NCBI GenBank assembly: GCA_016195915.1
Contig: JACPYS010000016.1
Coordinates: 36,680 to 100,679 of the forward strand
Length of the DNA: 64,000 nt
Direction of reading: 5' to 3'
Source of the DNA: Betaproteobacteria bacterium
GTDB taxonomy: Bacteria > Pseudomonadota > Gammaproteobacteria > Burkholderiales > SG8-39
The notes beneath the pieces were generated by a model that saw nothing but the letters and a program-made list of their open reading frames with translations, searched no databases and was not told where the DNA came from. The first letter of the stretch is position 1; each line of letters opens with the position of its first letter. Positions 43,664 to 52,576 of this stretch are shown piece after piece. The translations under genes and the position numbers were made by a program.

Positions 43664-44742
43664 TCATCGAACCGCAGCAAGTTCACCCCGCGGCAGCGCT
43701 TCGTGGGACGTCACGATTTCCGCCAGCCTCGCGTGCGACGAAACCAGCCGATCCGGCCAGTGCGAAGAAAGCAACGCGCTGTCGCCCGCCCCCGTGAGCA
43801 CACACACGGCGCGTACGCCCGCGGCGCGACTCGCCTGGATGTCCACCGGGGTGTCGCCGACGTAAATCGCGGCATCGGGCGCAACGCCGAGTTCCGCCAG
43901 GCACTTCAGGATGCCCTCCGGATCCGGCTTGCGCCTGGATACGTCGGCGCCGAGCACGATCGAGTCGAACCGGTCGAGCACCCATCTTCACGCAGCAATT
44001 CGAGCACCTCCGCCCGTGCTCCGCTCACGATGCCGAGCCCGATACCGCGGCGTTTCAGCGCATCCAGTGTCTGGGCAAGCCCCTGAAACACCTTGCCATG
44101 TTCTCGCAGCACGCGCGGCCACTCGCGCCGGGCATGCGCGGTCATCGCTTTCTTCACGGCTGCGCCGTCGTGCCGATGCTGCGGCACCGCGTCCTTCCAG
44201 AAGTTGCTTCCCGTCGCAAGCGAGTGGCGCACCTGCTGCTCACTCATTTCGAGCCCCTGCGACCGGGCAGCGATCCTCGCCACCTCCACGTAGGCTCCCA
44301 CCGAATCGACCAGAGTGCCGTCGAGATCGAACAAGACCGCGGTCGCGACAAGCGGCCGGCAGAGTTCCACCCGGACCGAAGCACCGTCACCGAGCGAAAG
44401 GTGCAGGCGCACCGGCAACGCAGCGACGAGTTCGAGTTTGTCCTCGGGATAGCCCGCGATCTCCGGCAGCACCACCGCAGCCGGGACCCGGCCCTCGATG
44501 CGCACCGGATAACAGCGCGCGCTGCAAAAAGCTGGATCCGCGGGCGTCATGGCATGGCCGGGCCGCTCGCGCCAGTTCCGCCACCGTGTCCGGTTGGTGT
44601 CGTCCCCGAGCGCCAGATTGACGGTGCCGGGATGCGGATCGATCCCTGCCAGTTCGATGAGCTGCCGGCGCACCCATGTGAGGTGCGTGAACCCGGCCGC
44701 CTGCCCGAGGCCGCGGACCAGCCGCCCTTCGATTACCGTCAT
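43664..44742 (-). pseudogene. Riboflavin kinase (DUF120, CTP-dependent type) - HAD phosphatase fusion, frameshifted
   Basis: From ATG 44742. Residues 1-130 carry the archaeal-type RibK/DUF120 pattern: TVIEGRLVRGLGQAAGF, GIDPHPGTVNLALGDD, CYPVRIEGRVPAAVVLPEIA, LSLGDGASVRVEL. A HAD domain follows: VLFDLDGTLVDSVGAYVEVA, LGIVSGARAEVLELLREDG. At about 43980 the frame breaks; the HAD chain resumes one base off as LDRFDSIVLGADVSRRKPDP, IYVGDTPVDIQASRAAGV and ends at 43664. Restoring one G in the GGG run of GATGGGTGC rejoins it to about 359 residues. Either a fresh pseudogene or a homopolymer error. Confidence 0.7.
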
Positions 44743-44853
44743 CGTCCTCGCCTGCTGGCGTCGCCGTCCGTCGAGGATGAACCGGTTGGCGTGGCTTGTC
44801 GAATCTTCAGACGCTATCTGCCGGGAGGAGAGCTCCTGGAGCCTGGGGCGGGA

Positions 44854-45276
44854 CTAGCGAATGCTCTCCCGCCGCTTCGCTTCGGAAACAAACTCTTCCA
44901 TTTCGGGATCCAGCGCGTTGCGGGCTGAAACAATCCCGACGGGTTTGCCGTTCTCGATCACGGGTACGTGGCGGAATCCGTTCTCCTGCATGATCAGCAA
45001 TGCGTAACCGAAGGACTTGTCCGGGTCCACCGTACGCGGCTCCGTCGTCATCACCTCGGCAAGACGCGTGGCCTGCGCATCGCGCCCCCGCGCCATGACG
45101 CGAAACACCGCGTCGCGCTCGGTAAAGATGCCAATCAGCTTTTCATTATCGACCACCATCACCGCGCCGACGTTTTTCTTCGCCATCAGTTTGGCGGCCG
45201 TGCTGACGGTCGTCTCCGGCGTCGCGGTGAGAACGCTTTTCTTTCTCATTACGCTTCTGATCCGCTGACTGAACAT
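44854..45276 (-). CDS. CBS-domain pair protein
   Basis: 140 residues from ATG 45276. Two CBS motifs: RSVMRKKSVLTATPETTVST with KNVGAVMVVDNEKLIGIFTE then RDAVFRVM, and EVMTTEPRTVDPDKSFGYAL with FRHVPVIENGKPVGIVSARN. Stand-alone CBS proteins bind adenine nucleotides and regulate partners. None is obvious here. Confidence 0.9.
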   Translation of the reverse strand: MFSQRIRSVMRKKSVLTATPETTVSTAAKLMAKKNVGAVMVVDNEKLIGIFTERDAVFRVMARGRDAQATRLAEVMTTEPRTVDPDKSFGYALLIMQENGFRHVPVIENGKPVGIVSARNALDPEMEEFVSEAKRRESIR

Positions 45277-45360
45277 CGCAGTCCCCCGAGCGAAATGAGC
45301 GCCGCATTGCACGCCCGTTGGCGATCCTACCGGCGCTCCCGCGTGTTCGATTGACCTATA

Positions 45361-46260
45361 TCAAGCTTCCCCCCGGCTGCGTCTGCTCCGCAGCCAGTGC
45401 GCCGGAAGCGTCATCGCGTCGGTCGAATCGGGAATCTCGCGTGACGCTTCGTCGAAGCACTCGAGGGCACGCGAGGTCACGGGAAGACGCAAACCGAGCG
45501 CGCCGGCCTCTTCGATCATCAGGCGCAGGTCCTTGCGAGCCAGGTCCAGGTCGGAATTCGCCGGACCCGTATCCTTGCCTTGCAGCGCCGCAGCAATGAG
45601 CGGCCCGCGCGCCCTCAAGGCGAGGGGTGCCCCCGAGGTTTCGGTGAAGATGTCGATTACCCGGGCCGGATCGAGCCCGAGCGGCTGGCACAGCGACAAT
45701 GCCTCTCCGAGCACCTGCCAGTAAACGAGCAGCGGCAGGTTGATCGCGAGTTTCATGCTCGCACCTGAGCCGACCGCGCCGACATGCTCGACGCGGCGGC
45801 ACAACTGCTCGAGGATGGGCTTCGCGCGCGCCACGTCAGCCGCCTCGCCACCCGCGAAACCGAGCAACTTGCCCTCCCTGGCGGGGCCCACTGTCCCCCC
45901 CACGGGACAATCCACGAGCGCCGCGCCCTTCGCACGGATCTTCGCCGCGAGCGCCTGCTCGACCGATGGCCTGAGCGTGCTCATCTCGATGAAGAGCCTG
46001 CCCCCGACCTCCGCCGAGAGCAATCCCTCCGGTCCCAGGTACAAAGCGTCGACCGCCGCCGCGTTGCTGAGGATCGTGATGACGATCTCGGAATCGATTG
46101 CCAGTGCCGCGGGCGTCGCCGCAACGCTCGCGCCTGCCTCTGCGAGCGCCCTCGCCTTCCCGGCGGTCCGGTTCCAGACCGTCAGTTGGTGACCCAGGCT
46201 CATCAGCCGCAGGGCCATCGCCGCACCCATTCTTCCCGTACCTGCGATGCCGATCTTCAT
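45361..46260 (-). CDS. 3-hydroxyisobutyrate dehydrogenase-family oxidoreductase
   Basis: 299 residues. N-terminal GIAGTGRMGAAMALRLMSLG cofactor motif with NRT at the end of strand 2 (NADPH-type), substrate-binding VDCPVGGTVGPAREGKLLGF, catalytic Lys in GSGASMKLAINLPLL. The usual DCPVSGG is changed to DCPVGGT. Beta-hydroxyacid dehydrogenase (HIBADH, GLYR-like). Start ATG 46260. Confidence 0.9.
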   Translation of the reverse strand: MKIGIAGTGRMGAAMALRLMSLGHQLTVWNRTAGKARALAEAGASVAATPAALAIDSEIVITILSNAAAVDALYLGPEGLLSAEVGGRLFIEMSTLRPSVEQALAAKIRAKGAALVDCPVGGTVGPAREGKLLGFAGGEAADVARAKPILEQLCRRVEHVGAVGSGASMKLAINLPLLVYWQVLGEALSLCQPLGLDPARVIDIFTETSGAPLALRARGPLIAAALQGKDTGPANSDLDLARKDLRLMIEEAGALGLRLPVTSRALECFDEASREIPDSTDAMTLPAHWLRSRRSRGEA

Positions 46261-46330
46261 TCGCTCTCCTCTACGCGATCTGCAGAAACTGTAACAACAA
46301 GCTGCTCACTTCTTCGGGCTGCTGCGCAAT

Positions 46331-47800
46331 TCACTCGAGCGTGAAGAAAAACGTCGCACCCCCGCCCACCGCCGCGTCCGCCCGGATTCGTCCGCCATGG
46401 CGCTCTATGATCCGCGCTACCGTCGCCAGCCCGATCCCGGAGCCCTCGAAGGCTGTGACGCTGTGCAGGCGATGAAACGGCTTGAACAGTTCCCCGGCGA
46501 ATTGCATGTCGAATCCGGCGCCGTTGTCGCGTACGAAGCAGGCGCGCCGTCCGTTTTTCATTTCGACGCCAAAATCAATACGGGACGGTGATGTCGCCTG
46601 CGTGAATTTCCACGCATTGCCGAGCAGGTTCGTCAGCACGACGCGCATCAGTGCCGGATCGGCGTGCGCGCTGACCCCAGGCTGGATCCTCACCTCCACC
46701 GATCGTTCCGGATTCGCCTCGCGCAGTTCTTCGACGACGCCTGCCGCGAGCGTGCTTAGATCCACCGTCTCCCGCTTCATGTCCTGTCGCGCCACCTGGC
46801 CGAGTTGCAGCAGTCCGTCGATGAGCTCGGACATCTGGTCGGCGGCCGCGGTGATCCGCGCCACGTATCGGTTTTGCGCTTCATCGAGGACACCCGCGGC
46901 GTCCTCCTTGAGGATGCTTGCGAAGCCGTGCATCGCGCGCAGCGGCCCTCGCAGATCGTGAGAAACCGAGTAGTTGAAGGATTCCAGGTCGCGGTTTGAC
47001 GCCTCCAGCTCCGCAGTCCGTTCGCGCACCCGCCTCTCGAGAGTCTCATTCACAGCACGCAACTCCTCCGCCGATGCGCGCAGTTCCTCCGCCGCGCGTA
47101 CGAGGCGCCGCCGCATTCCGTTCATGGCGCGCGCAAGGTCATCGAGCATGTCGGGCCGGCCCCAGCCGGACTCGGGCCGGTCGAGCCGGACATCCGCAAT
47201 CTCGGGCGACGCTGCGCTGATCGATCGCGCGTGGGCCGACAGCGCGGTGAGATGCCGGGTGACGAGGCGATTGAACAGCACGAGCGCGAAGCCGGCCACC
47301 AGGACCGTCTTGAACGCGTTCTCCGCCAGCACGATGAACAAGCGGTCGAGTATCCTCGCCAGCACCGCGTCGACGCCACCGACGATCTCGAGTTTCCCGA
47401 TCCGCACCAAGCGTCCCCGGTGCTCGCGCTCGAGCACAACGCTATGCGAGATCTGCCGCCGCGAGACGCGCTCTCCGGCGCTCCAGTGCTGGCCGCTCTC
47501 GCCCGAGATCGCGAGGTATTCGAGCTCCGGGAACTGGCGCAGGGCGCGCAGCTGGGTAATGATCTGCGTCTCGTCCATCACCCAGACGCTGTCGACGAGC
47601 GCAGGCAAAAAGCTCTTCTCGATGAACGTGAAGCGGGCGGTGATCGCCTCGACTCCATCCCGGTAGTCCTGAAACAGCTGCGTCGCGGTAATCACCGCGG
47701 TAATCAGGGAACTGAACAGGATGATTCCGATGATGAGGCGCCGCGCGATGCCGTCGCCCGGGAGGCGGTCTTTCGTGGCACTGACGCTCGTATCTTCCAT
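46331..47800 (-). CDS. Sensor histidine kinase
   Basis: 489 residues from ATG 47800. TM1 (RLIIGIILFSSLITAVITAT) and TM2 (about 180-200, FKTVLVAGFALVLFNRL) enclose a periplasmic sensor loop; a long coiled coil (AEELRASAEELRAVNETLER) leads to HisKA with SFNYSVSHDLRGPLRAMHGF and HATPase_c with VLTNLLGNAWKFTQ (N box), DNGAGFDM (G1) and GSGIGLATVARI (G2). Phytochrome-like H-box. No response regulator next to it. It lies 5 bp after the periplasmic binding-protein gene and shares its frame, see findings. Confidence 0.9.
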   Translation of the reverse strand: MEDTSVSATKDRLPGDGIARRLIIGIILFSSLITAVITATQLFQDYRDGVEAITARFTFIEKSFLPALVDSVWVMDETQIITQLRALRQFPELEYLAISGESGQHWSAGERVSRRQISHSVVLEREHRGRLVRIGKLEIVGGVDAVLARILDRLFIVLAENAFKTVLVAGFALVLFNRLVTRHLTALSAHARSISAASPEIADVRLDRPESGWGRPDMLDDLARAMNGMRRRLVRAAEELRASAEELRAVNETLERRVRERTAELEASNRDLESFNYSVSHDLRGPLRAMHGFASILKEDAAGVLDEAQNRYVARITAAADQMSELIDGLLQLGQVARQDMKRETVDLSTLAAGVVEELREANPERSVEVRIQPGVSAHADPALMRVVLTNLLGNAWKFTQATSPSRIDFGVEMKNGRRACFVRDNGAGFDMQFAGELFKPFHRLHSVTAFEGSGIGLATVARIIERHGGRIRADAAVGGGATFFFTLE

Positions 47801-47805
47801 GCCTG

Positions 47806-48562
47806 CTAGGTCTCGAGCGGTCGAAGAATCCGATCGAACAAGCGCGCGTAGGTGCCATCCGCCCTGATTTCCACAAGCACGCGTGCCAGCTCCGTTGCAA
47901 GGGCGCTGTGGCGCTTGTGCAGGTACATGGTCAATGGGACGCGGACGAGCGGCGCCCCCGCGACGCGCGCTGCAATCCCGTTGCGTCTTGCCAGCGTGAG
48001 CCCCAGCCAGCGCTCGATCAGGCAGACGTCGATGCGCGGTGCCGAGCAGCGCCATGACGTGCTCCGGATCGCGCACCTTGACGAGATCCCGTACACCCTT
48101 GACCTGGCCTTCGAACACCGTCCAACCGGCGACGTAGGCAACCGCGTACGGCGCAAGGTCGCTCCAGCTCGTGATCGTGATCTTGGGATCGGTGACCAGA
48201 GCGACGAATTCGGTATCCATCAACACGCCTTCGACCCGGATGAGATTCGGGTAATCCGCCTCGCGACCGGCGGGTCGCCCCGCATCGCCATCGTCGATGC
48301 CGGCATTCGCGTTCTCCAGTCCGCGCACCGAGGGCAGAGCCTGAAGCTCGAACTCGCGCCCGATGCGCCGGAACATCTCGCCGAGGAGCGCCTCTACGAA
48401 CCCCGGCTTGCCCGTCACCTTGCTCAGCGGAATTCCCGTGGGAACGTTGAGCACGAGTCGCGCGTCCGCGAGTGCACGCGGCGCAAGTCCGGGGAGAGGC
48501 ACCAGGCAGAGCGCGGCCAGCACGCGCCGCCGCCGGATCAGTGGACCGGCCACCGGTAACAC
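47806..48562 (-). pseudogene. Periplasmic solute-binding protein (SBP_bac_3-like), frameshifted
   Basis: GTG 48562. A signal (RRRRVLAALCLVPLPGLAPR) leads to VLNVPTGIPLSKVTGKPGFV and a type-2 binding fold (NLIRVEGVLMDTEFVALVTD, YVAGWTVFEGQVKGVRDLVK). At about 48045 the coding signal jumps to another frame: RIDVCLIERWLGLTLARRNG, VPLTMYLHKRHSALATELAR, ADGTYARLFDRILRPLET and TAG at 47806. This is a one-base insertion or two-base deletion. It is sandwiched between a PII-like gene and the histidine kinase, suggesting a ligand-sensing unit. Confidence 0.7.
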
Positions 48563-48565
48563 GCC

Positions 48566-48865
48566 TCAGACGATGCGATCGAGCGGCAATTGAAACAGGC
48601 GGATGCGGTCCGCCGCGCGCTTGATCTCAAGGTTGGCAGCGACAATCGCCTGGATCAGGCGTTCGAGGGCCGATTCATCCTCGAACGCGACCATGATCAC
48701 GGCGTTCGTGCTGCCATAAATTCCCGAGCCGAGATGGGGCTCCGTGCCCCGGCCCTTGCCCTTGGCGTGCTCCCAGCTGGTGTAGTAGTCGATGCCGTTG
48801 TCCTTGAGCAGCTGCATCACGCGATCGATGAAATAGTCGTTGGATACGATGAACGTCATCTTCAT
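48566..48865 (-). CDS. PII-like small signalling protein
   Basis: 99 residues from ATG 48865 (TTGGAG 9 nt upstream). KMTFIVSNDYFIDRVMQLLK, GIDYYTSWEHAKGKGRG, GSGIYGSTNAVIMVAFEDES. The ferredoxin-like fold with a long glycine-rich T-loop-like segment resembles PII-like proteins (CutA/PII superfamily), but I do not see the full PII signature. First gene of a minus-strand unit ending with the histidine kinase. Confidence 0.65.
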   Translation of the reverse strand: MKMTFIVSNDYFIDRVMQLLKDNGIDYYTSWEHAKGKGRGTEPHLGSGIYGSTNAVIMVAFEDESALERLIQAIVAANLEIKRAADRIRLFQLPLDRIV

Positions 48866-49017
48866 AGGCTTGATCTCCAATACATCGGCATCGGAGCGCT
48901 GCGGAATTGCATCCCGGCTGCACCGTTACCGCAATACCCGTTCTCGAACCGATCGGGTCGCGTGACCAGTACGGAATTCTATGCCAGCGCCGGGGTCCGG
49001 GCCTGTGTAGCGCCGCA

Positions 49018-49749
49018 TCACGCCGAGAACCCGGTCGCCACAAGGCCGATGCCGAGGCCAACCAGGTCGGGCGCCCCGTCGTGGCCGGTCCAGTGCATTG
49101 GCTCGCTCCGCCGAACCCCGTTCGCGCGCCTCTGCGTTTCGAGCGCTGCGATCATGTTTTCTACCGAAGCGAGCCCGGCGGTGACTTCGCGATGCTGCGC
49201 CTCGGCAGCGGCAAGTCCCTGCAGCGCGGTCTGCACCGCATTCGCGTCGAGGATGGCAATGGGCGCCTTGCAGAAGCTGCAGGCGCCGTCGGTTTCCAGG
49301 TTGATCGGGGCGCCGCAGCCGGAACAGCGCAGCTGTTTGATGTCAGCCTTGAGCCGTGCCACTTCGCCTGCATTGAGGTTGCGCACGAAATTCTTCTCGC
49401 GCAGGAACTGGTAGAACGCAGTCAGCCTGCCGTGTCCGGTTTCGCAACGGTAATAGACGAACCGGGTGTTGCGCTGCAGGTCGTGCGTCAGCACGAGCGG
49501 TGCTCGGCAGCGCGGGCATCGCAAGCGGTTCGAGTCCGGATGCACCGCATCACCCTGGTGCGCGTGGATCAGCCGGAACAGTTCAAGCAGTCCGCCCGGC
49601 GCCAGTTGCATGCTCTCGAACTGATCGAACCAGATGAGTTTGCAGGCGAGGCAAATATCGATCGACAGCTCCCCGCCGAGCTTGCGCGCGAACGCTGCGG
49701 TGCGCATCGGATTGGCGCAGCTGGAGCACACGACGGGGGTCTCAGTCAT
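49018..49749 (-). CDS. Multi-zinc-ribbon (zf-TFIIB-like) protein
   Basis: 243 residues from ATG 49749. Three cysteine pairs are visible: VVCSSCANPM with IDICLACKLIWFDQFES (zf-TFIIB pattern, ending with the characteristic W(F)D..E), LRCPRCRAPLVLT with YYRCETGHGR, and LRCSGCGAPINLETDGACSF then CKAPI. Helical C-terminus. A large open frame continues upstream to 50790 but is antisense to the Sel1 gene. Nucleic-acid or metal-handling function is possible. Confidence 0.8.
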   Translation of the reverse strand: MTETPVVCSSCANPMRTAAFARKLGGELSIDICLACKLIWFDQFESMQLAPGGLLELFRLIHAHQGDAVHPDSNRLRCPRCRAPLVLTHDLQRNTRFVYYRCETGHGRLTAFYQFLREKNFVRNLNAGEVARLKADIKQLRCSGCGAPINLETDGACSFCKAPIAILDANAVQTALQGLAAAEAQHREVTAGLASVENMIAALETQRRANGVRRSEPMHWTGHDGAPDLVGLGIGLVATGFSA

Positions 49750-49992
49750 CGCGCGCGCTGTGCCCGATGAATTCCGTTCATCGGCAAGTCTACGCCCCGG
49801 CCGGCTGATCCGGGTAGCGGGCGAAGGATTGGCCTTGCCTGGAACCGCGGATGAAGTTTGCGGACTCGAACCGGGCTTGCGCCGCCGCGGGATCGGCGCA
49901 GGATAATGGCTGCGGGTCGAGGGAAGTGATTCGAGGGAGGTGACATGCGCGTGCTGTTGCAGGATTTGTCCATGGGTGCGGCGTCGAGCTAG

Positions 49993-50745
49993 ATGAGTTC
50001 GGGTCCACATCAGGAAGGGGTTGCCGCCTATCTGAGCGGAGACTATGCGGCCGCGCTGCGCATCTGGCGTCCGCTGGCCGACCAGGGCGACGCGGCCGCC
50101 CAATACGATGTCGGTGTCATGTACGGCAAAGGCCGTGGCGTACCGACGGATTACGCCCAGGCGCTGAAGTGGTATCGAAGGGCCGCGGATCAGGGCCATG
50201 CCCGAGCCCAATACAACATCGGTGTCGCATACTGCGAGGGCCGGGGCGTAGCGAAGGATTATGGCGAGGCGCGGTCGTGGTATCTCAAGGCGGCCGTCCA
50301 AGGGTACGCCAGCGCCCAACTCAACCTCGGCTTCATGTACGACCAGGGCCAGGGCGTGCCGCCGGACGCCGCCGAGGCCTTGAAGTGGTATCGCAAGGCT
50401 GCCGGTCAGGGTCATGCCAGCGCCCAATTCAATCTCGGGTTCATGTACAGCAAGGGCCGAGGCGTGCCGCACGACGATTCCGAGGCGTCGAGGTGGTATC
50501 GCACCGCTGCCGACCAGGGCCACGCCGGCGCCCAATTCAACCTCGGGCTCGCCTACTTCAGAGGCGAGGGCGTTTCCCAGGATTTCGTGCAGGCGTACCA
50601 GTGGTTCAGCATTTCCGCCACCCATGAGACCGATGCAAAACGTCGCATCGGCGCGGAGGCAAAACGCGATGAGGTCGCCGCGTTGATGACGCTGGAGCAG
50701 ATCGCCGAGGCGCAGAGGCTCGCGCGCTACTGGATACGGAAATAG
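49993..50745 (+). CDS. Sel1-repeat protein
   Basis: 250 residues made of about six Sel1-like TPRs of 36 residues (AAQYDVGVMYGKGRGVPTDY, AQALKWYRRAADQGHARAQY and so on), ending with SISATHETDAKRRIGAEAKR. No signal peptide is evident, so it is probably cytosolic. Such proteins act as adaptors; partner unknown. Start ATG 49993. Confidence 0.85.
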   Translation: MSSGPHQEGVAAYLSGDYAAALRIWRPLADQGDAAAQYDVGVMYGKGRGVPTDYAQALKWYRRAADQGHARAQYNIGVAYCEGRGVAKDYGEARSWYLKAAVQGYASAQLNLGFMYDQGQGVPPDAAEALKWYRKAAGQGHASAQFNLGFMYSKGRGVPHDDSEASRWYRTAADQGHAGAQFNLGLAYFRGEGVSQDFVQAYQWFSISATHETDAKRRIGAEAKRDEVAALMTLEQIAEAQRLARYWIRK

Positions 50746-50847
50746 CGGGCGATGCGCAGGCGGCCTCGCGTCACGGGTTCGTCGCGACATGGGCTATCCT
50801 TGGCTGATGAAAGCGGCCACCTGTCGACGGTAGAAAAGGAGCAGGCA

Positions 50848-52524
50848 ATGAAACGCAAGCTGCGCAGCAATTTCCCGCGCGGGTCCTACCTCTGGTCCGT
50901 GCGCGCCGCGCAATGGCGCGCGCTCGGCATTGCGGAAGAGGAGCTGGAAAAGCCCAAGATCGCGATCGTCAATTCGTCGTCCGAACTCGCGATCTGCTAC
51001 AGCCACCTCGACGGGGTTGCCGCAGCGCTGAAGACTGCGATCCGGGCTGCGGGAGCGCTGCCTTTCGAGATACGCACCGCGGCGCCCAGCGATTTCATCA
51101 CCGGCGCGGGTGCGCGCGGCGCCTACATCCTCTCGGCGCGGGACCTGATCCCGAATGACATCGAGGTCGCGGTCGAGGGCGCCCAGCTGGACGGAATGGT
51201 CTGCCTTGCCTCCTGCGACAAGACCGTCCCCGGGCAGCTGATGGCTGCGGCACGGCTCAATATTCCGAGCCTGGTCGTGGCCTGCGGCTACCAGGCGAGC
51301 GGCGAATACAAGGGCAAGCACGTCGATATCGAGGACGTATTCGTCGCCTCGATGCATGCGCTCACCGGCAACGTCAGCCAGGAAGACCTGATCGGCATGA
51401 GTCGCAACGCGATCCGCAGCCCCGGCGTCTGCTCGGGACTGGGGACCGCGAACTCGATGCATATCGTGTGCGAGGCGCTCGGCATGGCACTGCCGGGCAG
51501 CACGCCGATCGCGGCCAACAGCCCGAGGATGATGGACTATGTGCGTCAGGCGGGCGCGCGCATCGTGCAGATGGTCTGGGACGACCTCAAGCCGCGCGAT
51601 ATCCTGACCCCCGGTGCCTTCGCCAATGCGGTGCGGGCGATTCTCTGCGTCGGCGGCTCGATCAACAGCGTCAAGCACATGCAGGCGGTTGCTTCCGAGG
51701 CCCGGTGCGAGGTCGACATCTACGGCTTGTTCGAGGAACTCGCGAACCAGGTCCCCGTGCTCACGGCAGTGCGCCCGGTGGGTGAACACTCGATCGAGGA
51801 ATTCGAGGCCGCGGGCGGTTGCCGCGCGGTGATGAAGCAACTGGAACAAATGCTCGACCGGGATGCGCTCACCGTCACCGGTCACAGCATGGGCGAAAAC
51901 CTGCGCGATGCGCGCGTCGCGGATGAAGAGATCATCCGGCCCGTATCGCGGCCGATCGCGGCCAAGCCCGCGATCGTGCTGGTGCGCGGCAGCCTCGCGC
52001 CCGAGGCGGGCATCGTGAAGGTCGGCATCGACCCGGACAAGCAGCGCCGGTTTTCCGGCAAGGCGATCTGCTTTTCGACCTCGGACGACGCGATCGAAGC
52101 GCTCAAGCGCGGCGATATCAAGGCGGGCCACGTAGTGGTGATGCGCGGCGCGGGCGTGTGCGGCGGTCCGGGCATGGGCGGCGGCGCCTCGCGCGTGGTG
52201 TTCGCAATCGACGGCGCGGGCCTGGGCGACCAGGTCGCGCTGCTCACCGACGGCCATCTTTCGGGTCTTGTGTGCAAGGGACTGGTGGTGGGCGAAGTCT
52301 CGCCCGAAGCGGCGGCCGGCGGGCCGCTCGCGCTGGTCGAGAACGGTGATCCGATCCTGATCGACCTCGAAAAGCGCGTGTGCGATCTGGAGGTGCCCGA
52401 GAACGAACTGCAGGCGCGCAGGGCGCGCTGGAGGGCCCCTGAGCCGAATTTCGACAGCGGCTGGCTGCAGATCTACCGTCGCAATGTCGGCTCGCTTGCG
52501 AAGGGCAGCGTGCTTACTCGGTAG
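50848..52524 (+). CDS. IlvD/Edd family dehydratase
   Basis: 558 residues from ATG 50848 (AAAAGGAGCAGGCA upstream). Conserved parts: NSSSELAICYSHLDGVAAAL, GMVCLASCDKTVPGQLMAAA, SPGVCSGLGTANSMHIVCEA, and the C-terminal GMGGGASRVVFAIDGAGLGD, LLTDGHLSGLVCKGLVVGEV. The three Fe-S-type cysteines are present. The family covers dihydroxy-acid and sugar-acid dehydratases; with no ilv genes nearby, a sugar-acid role is equally likely. Confidence 0.9.
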   Translation: MKRKLRSNFPRGSYLWSVRAAQWRALGIAEEELEKPKIAIVNSSSELAICYSHLDGVAAALKTAIRAAGALPFEIRTAAPSDFITGAGARGAYILSARDLIPNDIEVAVEGAQLDGMVCLASCDKTVPGQLMAAARLNIPSLVVACGYQASGEYKGKHVDIEDVFVASMHALTGNVSQEDLIGMSRNAIRSPGVCSGLGTANSMHIVCEALGMALPGSTPIAANSPRMMDYVRQAGARIVQMVWDDLKPRDILTPGAFANAVRAILCVGGSINSVKHMQAVASEARCEVDIYGLFEELANQVPVLTAVRPVGEHSIEEFEAAGGCRAVMKQLEQMLDRDALTVTGHSMGENLRDARVADEEIIRPVSRPIAAKPAIVLVRGSLAPEAGIVKVGIDPDKQRRFSGKAICFSTSDDAIEALKRGDIKAGHVVVMRGAGVCGGPGMGGGASRVVFAIDGAGLGDQVALLTDGHLSGLVCKGLVVGEVSPEAAAGGPLALVENGDPILIDLEKRVCDLEVPENELQARRARWRAPEPNFDSGWLQIYRRNVGSLAKGSVLTR

Positions 52525-52544
52525 GACCGCGGCGACGCGGCGGG

Positions 52545-52560
52545 ACCGCGCCGGCGCGGT
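52545..52560. terminator. Palindrome between convergent genes
   Basis: ACCGCGCCGGCGCGGT is a perfect 16-bp palindrome located between the stops of the dehydratase (52524) and the Bug receptor (52577). It lacks a T-tract, so it is only a possible shared terminator. Confidence 0.4.
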
Positions 52561-52576
52561 GCGCGATCGATGCCGC

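Noticed and set aside
43480..43686. Minus-strand frame over the 39-bp repeats (starting GTG 43686)
   Set aside because: It overlaps the end of the HAD gene and then runs into the antisense of the reductase. It has a hydrophobic start but no family match, so I do not call it a gene.
49750..50790. Upstream extension of the zinc-ribbon gene
   Set aside because: It is antisense to the Sel1 gene and repeats with its period; the zinc-ribbon protein begins at ATG 49749.
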